Shown here: one piece after another, positions 26,044-34,540 of the stretch
Layout: each line of letters opens with the position of its first letter
Position numbering within the stretch: position 1 is the stretch's first letter
NCBI GenBank assembly: GCA_963756185.1
Contig: CAVWMS010000001.1
Coordinates: 806,001 to 870,000, forward strand
From: DATAXI01 sp963756185
Lineage (GTDB): Bacteria > Verrucomicrobiota > Verrucomicrobiia > Chthoniobacterales > Chthoniobacteraceae
Direction: 5' to 3'
DNA: 64,000 nucleotides
Position numbers and translations under genes: made by a program
Notes under the pieces: generated by a model
The model's input: the letters and a program-made list of their open reading frames with translations, nothing else
Databases searched by the model: none
What the model was told of the DNA's origin: nothing

Positions 26044-26714
26044 TCAGGCCGGGTTTTCCTGGGTCCATTCCATGGCCCGGCGCTGGAGTTCGTTGCCGTT
26101 CTTGAGTCCCAGCTTCTCTTTGATCCGCGCCCGATAGGTATCGACCGTGGTCACGCCCACATGCAGCTCCTCGGCGATGTCCCGGGCCGTTTCGCCCCGC
26201 CCGATGCGCTGGAAGACCTCCAATTCCCTGTCCGTCAGGGCGCCGACCCCGCCGGCCTCGGGCCCTTTTGCCAACGGCAAAGCGACCCAGCATGCGGTTG
26301 GTCATTGCCCGGCTCAGATAGACCTCCCCATTGAGCACCTGCTCGATGGCCGCCATGACCTCCGAGGAGGCCTCGTACTTGGTGATGTAGCCGCGGGCGC
26401 CGGCGCGCAGCACCCGCTCGGCATAGACTGCCTCATCGTGCATCGAAAGCACCAGCACCGGCAGGTCGATTTCGCGGGCCTTCAGATCCTTGAGAAAATC
26501 GAGCCCGTTCGAGCCCCGCAGGGTGATATCCACGATGGCAATGTTGGAATGCAGCTTCTCCGCAAGCGCAATGGCGTCGCGCACGTTATCGGCCTCGCCG
26601 CAGACGGCCATGTCCCCGCGTTTGGAAATCACCGAAGCCAGGCGTTCCCGAAACATCGGGTGATCCTCGACGAGAAGGACATTGACGACGGATTTTAGCG
26701 GTTTCAGTTTGCAT
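26044..26714 (-). pseudogene. NarL/LuxR-type response regulator, two one-base frameshifts
   Basis: Corrected, the protein starts MQTETAK and continues SVVNVLLVEDHPMFRERLA, a receiver domain with phosphoacceptor Asp in AIVDITLRGSNGLDFL and LVLSMHDE, and ends in a LuxR helix-turn-helix (LTDRELEVFQRIGRGETARD, then GVTTVDTYRARIKEKLGLKN). Two extra A residues break it: one in an AAAA tract (TTTT at 26693-26696) just after the start and one in an AAAAGGG tract (26266-26269) between the domains. Removing one A at each restores a typical 220-aa regulator. It follows the histidine kinase and would be phosphorylated by it to control transcription. I think the shifts are consensus errors. Confidence 0.75.
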
Positions 26715-27756
26715 GGGTCGGATTCGGCGATGGCCGGAGGCGGGGCCCGGCAGCAAACGACGGGTGCCGGCCCCTGGGGCGAGACCCCGAATATCGATGC
26801 TTCCGTCAAGCAGGTCGGCCCGGTAACGCATGCTGCGCATGCCCATGCCGGCGCCCGGGCAGGTGGTTTCGGAAAGTCCGATCCCGGAGCCGTTGTCCTG
26901 GATGGTAAGGACCGCCTGACCCTCGTTACGGCCCAAGGCGGATGACCACCTTGGTGGCGCGTCCGTGGCGCAGGGCGTTGGACGTGGCCTCCTGGGCGAT
27001 GCGGTAAAGGTGCGTGGCCATTTCCCGGTTCGCGATGATGACCTCGCCCTCGGATTCAAAAGTGCAATCGATCTCCTGGTGCCTCTGGGTATTCGCTGGC
27101 CAGTTCATCGAGCGCGGAGGCCAGGCCGGCCTCATCCATATGCACGGGCGCAATGCCGCGGGCGATATTGCGCGCCTGCACGACGGCGTCCTTCAGCAGC
27201 TCGTGCAGCTCCGCGGCCGTCTCGGCCTCTGGCTGGTAGCGTTCGCAAAGATCGTCCCGCAGCGAGCCGGTGACGCAGGTGATGCCCGCAAGGTACTGGC
27301 AGAGCCCGTCATGCAGGTCGGCGCCGATGCGCTGCTGCTCGCGCTCGCCGGCAGATACGATGTCGCGCTCGAGCTCGCGCAGGCGGCGCATGTTCGTGCC
27401 ACCAATTCCTCCATGCTGTCGCGCCGGCTCTTGATGGCGCTGCCACCGATGGCGATGAAACTGAAAAAGATAAGGCGCACGGCTGTCTCCCAAATCTGCA
27501 CCCAATCGGCAAAGTAAGGATGTCCATCCTTCCAGTCCGCCCACCACCAGACGATGGCGCTCAGCAGCACGACAAGGATTGTTGAAGGCCGGTCCAGGAA
27601 CCAGACGCAAAACAGGATCGGGCCGCCGTAAAACAGGAAAAAGCTGATCTCGTATCCGGTAATATAGTCGAAAAATCCGACAATCAGGACTCCGAGGATC
27701 GCCAGCGTCAGCAGCGAACCCTTGGTCTGGGACCGGCAGTATTGAGCAAAAGACAT
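26704..27756 (-). pseudogene. NarX-like membrane sensor histidine kinase, several frameshifts
   Basis: The start MSFAQYCRSQTKGSLL is followed by four hydrophobic helices (about residues 15-115), then a HisKA_3 dimerisation domain REQQRIGADLHDGLCQYLAG with phosphoacceptor His, and an ATPase domain with AQEATSNALRHG, IQDNGSGIGL and GMGMRSMRYRADLL. Frame changes occur near 27398, 27090 and 26935, and the C-terminus near 26760 is also uncertain. Each can be repaired by one base. The 3' end is set by a stop overlapping the regulator start and is a guess. It forms a two-component pair with the downstream regulator; the signal it senses is unknown, though a membrane-embedded sensor is implied. Confidence 0.7.
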
Positions 27757-27978
27757 CGCGCAGGTGGTTCCTGTTAAGCAGGATCGAGGCCACCAGCCCC
27801 CGCGGCAGTCATGGATTTCGCGCGGAAATTTTCAAAAATGAGATGCATTTTGAGGCAAAATAACGCCAAAAAACGCACGGAAAGGGTTGACTTCGATTAT
27901 GGAAAATCTAATGTCCCCAGACCCTGATCGCGCCCCCCCCGCTGCGAGCCGGGTTGCGATAGCAAGGGACCCTGACAA

Positions 27979-28194
27979 ATGAAAGACAAGAACAAGGCAG
28001 TGCTGTGGTTGAGCTTCTGCCTCCTCATCGCCGCGGGGATCAAGTACGTGCCCACCTATCTGGTCGAGCAGCGGAGGCTCGACATTGAGGATCGCGCCCT
28101 GGACCTGAGGGAGGAAGCCTTCCTGCGCCAGCAGGTGGCCCCGACGGTCTCCGTCCCCGCGCCAATGCAGGCGCGCAACGGCCAGTTGCTGTAA
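27979..28194 (+). CDS. Small single-pass membrane protein, unknown
   Basis: ATG at 27979 is preceded at 10 bases by AAGGGA, a good ribosome binding site. The 71-aa product has a positively charged start (MKDKNKAV), one membrane helix (LWLSFCLLIAAGIKYV) and a charged helix rich in Glu/Arg (EQRRLDIEDRALDLREEAF). No family is recognised. It is divergent from the histidine kinase. Confidence 0.5.
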   Translation: MKDKNKAVLWLSFCLLIAAGIKYVPTYLVEQRRLDIEDRALDLREEAFLRQQVAPTVSVPAPMQARNGQLL

Positions 28195-28227
28195 TCGCCC
28201 TGGTCCACCGGGCCAGGGGCCGGAGTT

Positions 28228-28632
28228 CTACCGGTACGGGGACCAGAAGTCCTCATCCACGGCGTTCGAGAGCCTGTTTATGGCATCCGGGGGTACGGGA
28301 GGCAGGCTGCCCACGGTGAACGGGCCGTAACTGTCGCCGAAAACGTCCTTGCCGCCCCGGAGGTAAACCGGGCTATTTGGGTCGACGTATTTGCTAATAT
28401 CAGCATATGTGACCTCAATGCCGGAGGCCTTTGTATTGTCCACCGCGTAATGCTCGACGGCGGCATTGAGGACCGCCAGGTCGTCCTTGATCTGCCGGGC
28501 CTTGCGCTCCTTTTCGCCCACGGACAAGTGCGGGATCACAATCACCAGCATCAGGGCCATGATGATGAGAATGACGATGATCTCGATGATCGTGAAAGCG
28601 CGGCGGCAGGCGCGAGGGGCAAGGGCTGGCAT
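28228..28632 (-). CDS. Pseudopilin, paralogue of the 25506 gene
   Basis: The 134-aa protein has the prepilin site CRRA|FTIIEIIVILIIMAL with Glu5 and an Ala rather than Gly before the cut, which some peptidases accept. The globular end FGDSYGPFTVGSLPPVPPDA..EDFWSPYR closely repeats the ending of the pseudopilin at 25506. ATG 28632 is chosen since it directly precedes the leader. A cluster of two pseudopilins around a two-component pair suggests regulated surface or secretion functions. Confidence 0.88.
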   Translation of the reverse strand: MPALAPRACRRAFTIIEIIVILIIMALMLVIVIPHLSVGEKERKARQIKDDLAVLNAAVEHYAVDNTKASGIEVTYADISKYVDPNSPVYLRGGKDVFGDSYGPFTVGSLPPVPPDAINRLSNAVDEDFWSPYR

Positions 28633-28703
28633 GGGAACGACTCCGGGGATTGGAGCCGCGCAATCTACGGGGAGAGGGTGGTCGTGCGCAAGCCGGTTTC
28701 CCG

Positions 28704-28973
28704 TCAATCGCCGGCCTGTGGGCGGGCCTGGGACTCGCCGGTATGCATCGAATCACGGATGGCTTTGAGGAGCTTGTGCTTGGTGCCGGGGTGGGGCGGG
28801 TGGGGCCGCAACGACAAGGCAAAGACAGAGTTAAGTTTGCGAAATTCCGCGATGATGCATTCGGCGCGTTCGCCGAAGTCCTCCCTTGCGTCCTGGAATG
28901 CCTCCTCCTCGCCGTCCTCGAGAGCACCCACGACATACAGCCGTGCCAGTTTCTCAAACTCATCAAATGTCAT
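28704..28973 (-). CDS. Small anti-sigma-factor-like protein
   Basis: The 89-aa protein starts MTFDEFEKLARLYVVGALED and continues GEEEAFQDAREDFGERAECI. This Leu-Tyr-xx-Gly-Ala-Leu-x-x-x-Glu pattern is typical of the N-terminal cytosolic domain of RskA-type anti-sigma factors, which holds an ECF sigma factor. There is no membrane helix and no sigma gene beside it, so it may be a stand-alone or truncated form. The first 66 codons of the longer frame come from a GC-rich repeat-like stretch and are rejected. Confidence 0.55.
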   Translation of the reverse strand: MTFDEFEKLARLYVVGALEDGEEEAFQDAREDFGERAECIIAEFRKLNSVFALSLRPHPPHPGTKHKLLKAIRDSMHTGESQARPQAGD

Positions 28974-29223
28974 TGTAATACTCGCCCTTATAAAATGTAT
29001 TCGTATCTGGGGGGCTTTCGGGTTGAAGCATCTTTGCAAAAGTCCCCCGGCTTCGTCCCGCCCTGCGGGCGGGGCTACGCCGTGGCAAGCCCGGCTTCGT
29101 AGCGAGCCGGCATCGTGGCAAGCCTGGCTTCTTGGCGGGCGCGGGTTCCCGGCGAGCGCGGGTTGGGGCATCTTTGGAAAGTAAGGTGTTGCCCATGCGG
29201 GGGATTTTCATGCAAATGAGCGG

Positions 29224-29243
29224 CCCCGGTTTTATTGCCGGGG
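29224..29243. promoter_or_regulatory. Hairpin in the leader of the deoxyhypusine-synthase-like gene
   Basis: CCCCGG-TTTTATTG-CCGGGG forms a perfect six-base-pair GC stem ending 10 bases before ATG 29254, overlapping the likely GGGG ribosome binding stretch. It could block translation initiation, or be a fortuitous stem. Confidence 0.3.
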
Positions 29244-29253
29244 AACCTTGTCT

Positions 29254-30425
29254 ATGTTGAACAAAAGATTTCCCCGGCTGCTGCCCGAACCGATCGGCAG
29301 GAACATGAGAGTGGCCGATTTGATCGAGGGAAGCTTCAAGGCCTACAATGGCGGGCGCCTGGCGGAGGGATGCCGGCTTTTCACCGAAAAAATGCTCGCG
29401 GGGGATGGCTGCGTGGGAATGACGCTGACCGGGGCGCTGACTCCGGCGGGCCTGGGCCGTGCCGCGCATGGCGCCGCTGATGAAGGCCGGATTCGTCGAT
29501 TGGATCGTCTCGACGGGCGCAAACCTTTACCACGACCTCCACTACGGGCTGGGGATGGAACTCTATCGCCGGGTCGCCTTTCCTCGACGACGTCGAGCTG
29601 CGCCAGAGGGGGTGATCCGCATTTACGACATGCTTTTCGACTACGCGGTATTGCTGGATACCGACGCGTTTGTGCGGCAGGTCATCCAGGGGCCGGAATT
29701 CCAGAAACCGATGGGGACCGATGAGTTTCATCACCTGCTGGGCAAGTACGTTTACGAGCGGGAGCAGAAGCTCGGCCTGAAGGAAACCAGCGTGCTGAGC
29801 GCGGCGTACCGTTGTGGCGTGCCGATTTTCACCAGCTCGCCCGGCGACTCCTCGATCGGCATGAACGTGGCCGCGATGGCGCTGCGCGATTCGAAGCTGC
29901 AATTCGACGTGAACCGCGATGTGAACCAGACGGCGGCGATCGTGTACGATGCGAAGTCGGCGGGGCTGACGAGCAGCGTCTTCATCCTGGGCGGCGGTTC
30001 CCCGAAGAATTTCATGCTGCAAACCGAGCCGCAAATCCAGGAGGTGCATGGGCATCGAGGAGCGCGGGCACGATTACTTTCTGCAATGCACCGACGCGCG
30101 GCCCGACACCGGCGGGCTCTCCGGCGCGACGCCGGCGGAAGCGGTGAGCTGGGGCAAGATCGACCCGGACAACCTGCCGGCTTGCGTGGTCTGCTACGCG
30201 GATTCGACCATTGCGCTGCCGCTCATCACCGCCTACGCGCTGAGCCGGCATGCGTCGCGTCCGCGCAAGCGGCTTTATGACCGGCGCGATGCCATGCTGG
30301 ACGAGCTGCACGCGCAATATCTCAAGAGCGGCACGGTCGGAAAGATCGAACACCGGACGGATTTGAAAGCGCGCCCGCGCACCGGGCAGACGGCCGGCAT
30401 GTCAAGGAAACAGGCGAAAAAATGA
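29254..30425 (+). pseudogene. Deoxyhypusine synthase family protein, frameshifted
   Basis: Corrected reading: MLNKRFPRLLPEPIG.., GALTPAGLG, then MKAGFVDWIVSTGANLYHD, LGMELYRR, FHHLLGKYVYERE, FTSSPGDSSIGMN, the catalytic-Lys motif GGGSPKNFMLQTEP and EAVSWGKIDPDN. These are hallmarks of deoxyhypusine synthase and its bacterial relatives, which transfer an aminobutyl group from spermidine; in bacteria lacking eIF5A the acceptor is often another amine. Single-base losses occur near 29460, 29570, 29612 (G-run) and 30045, two of them compensating. The last codons overlap hisD by four bases (ATGA), so both genes are cotranslated. Confidence 0.8.
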
Positions 30426-31711
30426 CGGTCCTCAAGCCCGGCTCACCGAATTATAAGGCGGCCCTCGCCGCGCTGGACCGCAGCGCGGAGCCCGACCCGC
30501 GCGTGCGCGACACCGTGGCGCGGATCATCGCGGACATCCGCGCGCGCGGCGACGCGGCGCTGATCGAGTACACGGAAAAATTCGGCGGCCCGAAGCTGAC
30601 GCCGAAGGAGCTGCCGGTGAGCGCCGCGGAATTCAAGGCGGCGGAGAAGGAGGTCGGCGAGAAGACGCGAAGCGCGATTGCCGTGGCCCACCGGAACGTG
30701 CAGGAGTTCGCCGAGAGAAGCCTGCGCAAGAGCTGGAGCGGCAAAAACCGGCAGGGTGCAAACGTGGGCGAGCGGTTCGATCCGTTCCAGCGCGTCGGCA
30801 TTTATGTGCCGGGCGGGACCGCGCCGCTGGTCTCGACCGCGGTGATGACCTGCACGCTGGCGGCGGCGGCGGGCGTGCCGGAAATTGTGGTCACGACGCC
30901 ATGCGACAAAAGCGGCGTGGTGAACGCGGCGCTGCTGCACGCATTGCGCGTGGCCGGCGCGACGGAAGTTTACAAGGTGGGCGGCGCGCAGGCCGTGGCG
31001 GCGATGGCCTACGGCACGGAGAGCATCGCGCACGTGCTGAAAATATTCGGTCCGGGAAACGCCTATGTCGTCGAGGCAAAGCGGCAATGCTTCGGGCGCG
31101 TCGCGGTCGATCTGCTGCCCGGGCCGAGCGAAATCCTGGTGATCGCCGACGCCACGGCCAAGGCGGCGTGGGTGGCCGCCGACCTGCTGGCGCAGGCCGA
31201 GCACGGGCACGGAAGCGCGGTGCTCTTTGTCACCGACTCGGCAAGGAAACTGACGGAGGTGCAGGCCGCATTCCGCGCGCAACTGGCGAAGCTGTCGCGG
31301 CAGATGCATTTGCGAGAGGTCGCCGAGCGCGCGGCGCATTTCATCCTGGTCAAGAACATGGCCGATGCGGTGAAGCTGGCGAACCATTTCGCGCCCGAGC
31401 ACCTGACCATCATGGCCCGGAATGAAAAGAAGCTGGCCGGGCAAATCCGGACGGCAGGCGCGATTTTCCTGGGCGGTTATTCGCCGGTGGTGGCGGGAGA
31501 TTTCGTGGCCGGGCCGAGCCATGAATTGCCAACGGGCGGCGCCGGGAAATCATTTTCGGGTTTGACGGTCGACCAATTCCAGCGGCGCACGAGCGTGGTG
31601 CGGCTAAAGCGGAAATCGCTGAAAGCGCTGTTGCCGGCGATACGGACCTTCAGCGAAATCGAGGGGCTGGATGCCCATGGGCGCTCGGCGGAGATACGGT
31701 TTGAGGGGTAG
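30422..31711 (+). CDS. hisD: Histidinol dehydrogenase
   Basis: The 429-aa enzyme catalyses the last two oxidations of histidine synthesis, L-histidinol to L-histidine with NAD. Motifs present: GIYVPGGTAPLVSTAVMT, YKVGGAQAVAAMAYGT, the LPGPSEILVIAD loop, AQAEHGHGS with a zinc His, FAPEHLTIM with the Glu-His catalytic pair, and GPSHELPTGGAGKSFSGL. Length is standard and the frame is intact, in contrast to the gene it overlaps. No other his genes are nearby. Codons 326-348 are duplicated at 32846-32914. Confidence 0.96.
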   Translation: MTVLKPGSPNYKAALAALDRSAEPDPRVRDTVARIIADIRARGDAALIEYTEKFGGPKLTPKELPVSAAEFKAAEKEVGEKTRSAIAVAHRNVQEFAERSLRKSWSGKNRQGANVGERFDPFQRVGIYVPGGTAPLVSTAVMTCTLAAAAGVPEIVVTTPCDKSGVVNAALLHALRVAGATEVYKVGGAQAVAAMAYGTESIAHVLKIFGPGNAYVVEAKRQCFGRVAVDLLPGPSEILVIADATAKAAWVAADLLAQAEHGHGSAVLFVTDSARKLTEVQAAFRAQLAKLSRQMHLREVAERAAHFILVKNMADAVKLANHFAPEHLTIMARNEKKLAGQIRTAGAIFLGGYSPVVAGDFVAGPSHELPTGGAGKSFSGLTVDQFQRRTSVVRLKRKSLKALLPAIRTFSEIEGLDAHGRSAEIRFEG

Positions 31712-31718
31712 GTTCCCT

Positions 31719-32177
31719 CTATTTTCGCTGGCGTTCACATACCTCGGCAAATTCCTCGTGTCCGATAATGATTACGACGAGATCGCCCGTGGGACTTACA
31801 AGGTACCCGTCCCACGCAAACATGATGATGAGCCGAATCAAGGCGATGGCTAATTCCTTTTCCGATGGCTCCAGGCTGAAGGCAGGAGCGTCGCGGAGGG
31901 ATCGTGTTTCTCCGTAACTGAGTCGCAACCGCTCCATCAGGACGGGATTTTGGTAATTGGGGAAGACACCCCATTCGGTGAGCCAAAATAGACATCCCTG
32001 AAATGGCTGGATCGATTCAATAAACTCCCGGCTGATTCGCGCCTGAAAATAGGACTCTTTTGGCAAGTCTGTTCGCCTGGCCGTCCATGTTTCATCAAGG
32101 ATGATTCCACGGTCCCGGGTAGGTATGTTTACGGAACGCAGCCACTCCATTGTTTCGTCAAGAGTCCAGCATTTCAT
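31719..32177 (-). CDS. Hypothetical protein, 152 aa
   Basis: I do not recognise the family. The protein begins MKCWTLDETMEWLRSVNIPT, is rich in aromatic residues (FQGCLFWLTEWGVFPNYQN) and ends with TGDLVVIIIGHEEFAEVCER. It has no signal peptide or membrane helix. Size and composition resemble immunity or SMI1-like accessory proteins, but this is only an impression. It is convergent with hisD, with seven bases between the stop codons, and precedes a toxin-antitoxin pair, marking an accessory insert. Confidence 0.65.
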   Translation of the reverse strand: MKCWTLDETMEWLRSVNIPTRDRGIILDETWTARRTDLPKESYFQARISREFIESIQPFQGCLFWLTEWGVFPNYQNPVLMERLRLSYGETRSLRDAPAFSLEPSEKELAIALIRLIIMFAWDGYLVSPTGDLVVIIIGHEEFAEVCERQRK

Positions 32178-32384
32178 AGATCAGTTCGGCCTATTTCGTT
32201 TTCTCAACTCGACCCAGAAATAGGGATTTATTGGCTTTCGGAGGGATCGCCTTGGAAGCGCAACAAGGGGCCTCGGCGGTACGGCAGTCGGCGATCGACG
32301 TTGCTTTCGTTGCCTCATTTTTTGTCTATTCTGGCCCCGCCATCGAGCGTTGACAAGCACCCCATCGCCAGAGATGCTTCCAGC

Positions 32385-32600
32385 ATGGCCGCCATCGATG
32401 ACGCCTACGCAAAACTGGCCAGCCTTTCCGAGGAACGGGCAAGGCGGGTTGTTGAGTTGATCGATGATCTGGCGGAACTTGAAGCCATCGAGAACGCGCA
32501 GGACCTCGCCGCCGCAAAGGAGGCACTGGCAGACGGCGAACAGCCGGTGCCATGGGAAGAAGCAAAGGCCAGACTGAATGCCGTACACGGTCTCGATTAG
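32385..32600 (+). CDS. Antitoxin of a RelE/ParE-type module
   Basis: The 71-aa protein (MAAIDDAYAKLASLSEERAR..) is an acidic helical protein ending LADGEQPVPWEEAKARLNAV, a form common for antitoxins paired with RelE/ParE toxins (compare DUF2281/RelB-like WEEAKARL tails). Its 3' end overlaps the toxin gene by 23 bases. ATG 32385 is preferred; a longer frame to 32301 adds a non-conserved leader. Confidence 0.75.
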   Translation: MAAIDDAYAKLASLSEERARRVVELIDDLAELEAIENAQDLAAAKEALADGEQPVPWEEAKARLNAVHGLD

Positions 32601-32838
32601 GCCGAAGGCCGAAAAGTACCTCGCCGGCCTTCGCGATACGCATCTCTATCGCCGCTTGCGCCAGGCCATAGACAATCTCTGCCGTGATCCGCGCCCTCCA
32701 GGGTGTCTGAAGATGCAAGGCGGACAGGAACTCTACCGGATTCGCGTGGGAGACTATCGCGTCATTTACGAGATTCAGGATAGCGTTCTTGTCGTGCTCG
32801 TAGTGCGAATCGGCAACCGGCGCGAGGTTTACCGCTGA
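32578..32838 (+). CDS. RelE/ParE family toxin
   Basis: The 86-aa basic protein has the family layout: MPYTVSIRPKAEKYLAGL, LRQAIDNLCRDPRPPG, then LKMQGGQELYRIRVGDYRVI and VVLVVRIGNRREVYR. RelE members cut mRNA on the ribosome; the Arg-rich hairpin and final Arg/Tyr are the usual active-site positions. Overlap with the upstream antitoxin gene supports a functional module. Confidence 0.87.
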   Translation: MPYTVSIRPKAEKYLAGLRDTHLYRRLRQAIDNLCRDPRPPGCLKMQGGQELYRIRVGDYRVIYEIQDSVLVVLVVRIGNRREVYR

Positions 32839-32845
32839 GAACGTC

Positions 32846-32914
32846 GAGTGCCTGACCATCATGGCCCGGAACGAAAAGAAGCTGGCCGCGCAAATCCGGA
32901 CGGCGGGCGCGATT
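32846..32914 (+). repeat. Duplicated internal fragment of hisD (69 bp)
   Basis: The 69 bases from GAGTGCCTGACC to GGGCGCGATT match hisD 31397-31465 at 64 of 69 positions by direct comparison. They would encode ECLTIMARNEKKLAAQIRTA and then run into GAATAA. The copy starts seven bases after the toxin stop. It is a stray hisD remnant, not a gene. Confidence 0.85.
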
Positions 32915-33015
32915 GAATAATCTCCGTTTATGAGCTTGCCGCTGAATCGGATTGCAAGGCGTCCGGGTTTCGCGCCGAGAATAGCCCTCGTGAAGTCAAC
33001 GGGCGCCGTCAAACC

Positions 33016-33561
33016 ATGTTAGGCATCATCTTCCTGATTTTCGGGATCATCTACGCATGCCGCAGGCCCACGGTGAAGAGACTCACGTCGGAGCAGTTTC
33101 CCAACGTTCCTTCTGAGAAATTTTTGGAATGGAAGACGCTTGAGTTGAAAAGTATCGATATGTTCCTTTGGGCAACCGCGGTTTTCTTCGCAATCGTAAT
33201 CATTTACTCGCTTCTGCCCGAAGACATTTCAGGCGATTCAATGGTTGTTCCCGTGATCCTCTTTATTGGATGGCTCGGAATGCTCACGATGTCCGCCATC
33301 CCCGGAAGCAAAGCGAGCAAGTTGAAGAAACAATTCGCAATCATCAATCCGGTGCAGCCTCCTTCTCGAACGTTGGCTCCGCCATCGCCGGCAATATTGA
33401 CCCCGCCTGGAAACCCTAAAAAGCCCGTCGAAATCGAAGTGCCCTGTCCGAAATGCAGGACGAAGTGGATCTTCACGGAAGATGAACTCCAACGCGCGTT
33501 CGTTTGCGCGGATTGCAAGACCGCGTTCAATCCTAGTCAACCGACGGCACCCGCGGCCTAA
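33016..33561 (+). CDS. Membrane protein with C-terminal zinc ribbon, unknown
   Basis: The 181-aa protein has an N-terminal helix (MLGIIFLIFGIIYAC), two more helices around residues 48-95 (FLWATAVFFAIVIIYSL; VVPVILFIGWLGMLTM), a Pro-rich linker and a zinc ribbon CPKCRTKWIF..FVCADC near residues 144-172. A zinc-ribbon on the cytosolic side suggests protein or nucleic-acid contact. No family name is assigned. Confidence 0.65.
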   Translation: MLGIIFLIFGIIYACRRPTVKRLTSEQFPNVPSEKFLEWKTLELKSIDMFLWATAVFFAIVIIYSLLPEDISGDSMVVPVILFIGWLGMLTMSAIPGSKASKLKKQFAIINPVQPPSRTLAPPSPAILTPPGNPKKPVEIEVPCPKCRTKWIFTEDELQRAFVCADCKTAFNPSQPTAPAA

Positions 33562-33657
33562 ATGCGGATGCCGCATGGATAACTCCCATTATCGTAGCGG
33601 TCAGCTTGTCTGGCCAGGGCAATCTTGATATGATTGGCAACCGCGCGAATGATTACT

Positions 33658-34540
33658 TCAGCCGGCTTTCCACGCTACATACCGGGTTACAAATTCCTCG
33701 ACGGCCTGCTGCCAGGGGCGTGGAGAGGAGCCGGTGAGGGTGGCGAGTTTTTCGCGTGGAAAGGACGGTGTAGACCGGGCGGCGGGCTACGAAGGTTTTC
33801 ATGCCGGCGAGCGGGATGGGTTTTACCTCGGTGGTCTTTACCGGGAGGCCGGCGCGGGCGGCGCATTCGAGGGCGTACTGGCCGTAGTCGCGCCAGGTGC
33901 ATTCGCCGGTGTTGGTAGCGTGGAGGATGCCGGCTTGCGGGATGTCGCGCAGGAACGGGTGCAACGCCTTTGCGAGGTCGATGGTGAAGCAGGGCGTGGA
34001 CCATTTGTCGCCGATGGCCTCGGCGGAGTCGGACTCGAGGGCGCGCTTGATGATGCCGTCGATGAAGCTGGGGCGGTCCGGGCCGAAGACCCAGGAGACG
34101 CGGGCGACCAGGTGCGCGGGCGGAGGCGTCGAAGAATGTCTCCTCGCCCCGCAGCTTCGATTCGCCGTAGACGCTGATGGCGCGCGGCGCGTCCGTCTTC
34201 CGATGTAGGGGCGGCGGGATTCGCCGTCGAAGACGTAGTCGGTGCCGATGTGGAGGCAGCGCGCTTTTTTGCGGGCGCAGAGGGCGCCGATCTCCCCGAC
34301 GGCCTCGGCGTTGATGCGCATCGCCTCGGCTTCGTGGGTCTCGCAATAATCGACATTGGTCAGGGCGGCGCAGTTGACCAGCGCGTCGAAACCGAGCGGG
34401 CCGAGAATGCGCTCGATTTCGCCGGGCCTGGCGAGATCGAGATCGGCGTGGGCGAAAGGGAAAATTTCGTCCTCGGGGGACCATGTGCGGGCCAGGGCCG
34501 CACCGAGCCGCCCGCCGGCGCCGAGAACGACGATTTTCAC
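33658..34540 (-). CDS. rfbD: dTDP-4-dehydrorhamnose reductase, frameshifted
   Basis: GTG 34540 (GTGA overlap with rmlB) gives VKIVVLGAGGRLGAALAR, a Rossmann loop, then LVNCAALTNVDYCE, LHIGTDYVFDGE, VSWVFGPDRPSFID and NTGECTWRDYGQYAL. The middle should read YGESKLRGEETFFD but is out of frame between about 34115 and 34200, and an extra A in an AAAAA tract near 33750 shifts the C-terminus, whose corrected form is LATLTGSSPRPWQQAVEEF..AWKAG ending at 33658. The enzyme makes dTDP-L-rhamnose with NADPH. Its partner rmlB is directly upstream; rmlA and rmlC are not in the window. Confidence 0.85.

Noticed and set aside
28974..29171. N-terminal extension of the anti-sigma-like protein
   Set aside because: The 66 extra residues are encoded by a GC-rich repeat-like stretch (CCCGCCCTGCGGGCGGGGC palindrome) and lack similarity.
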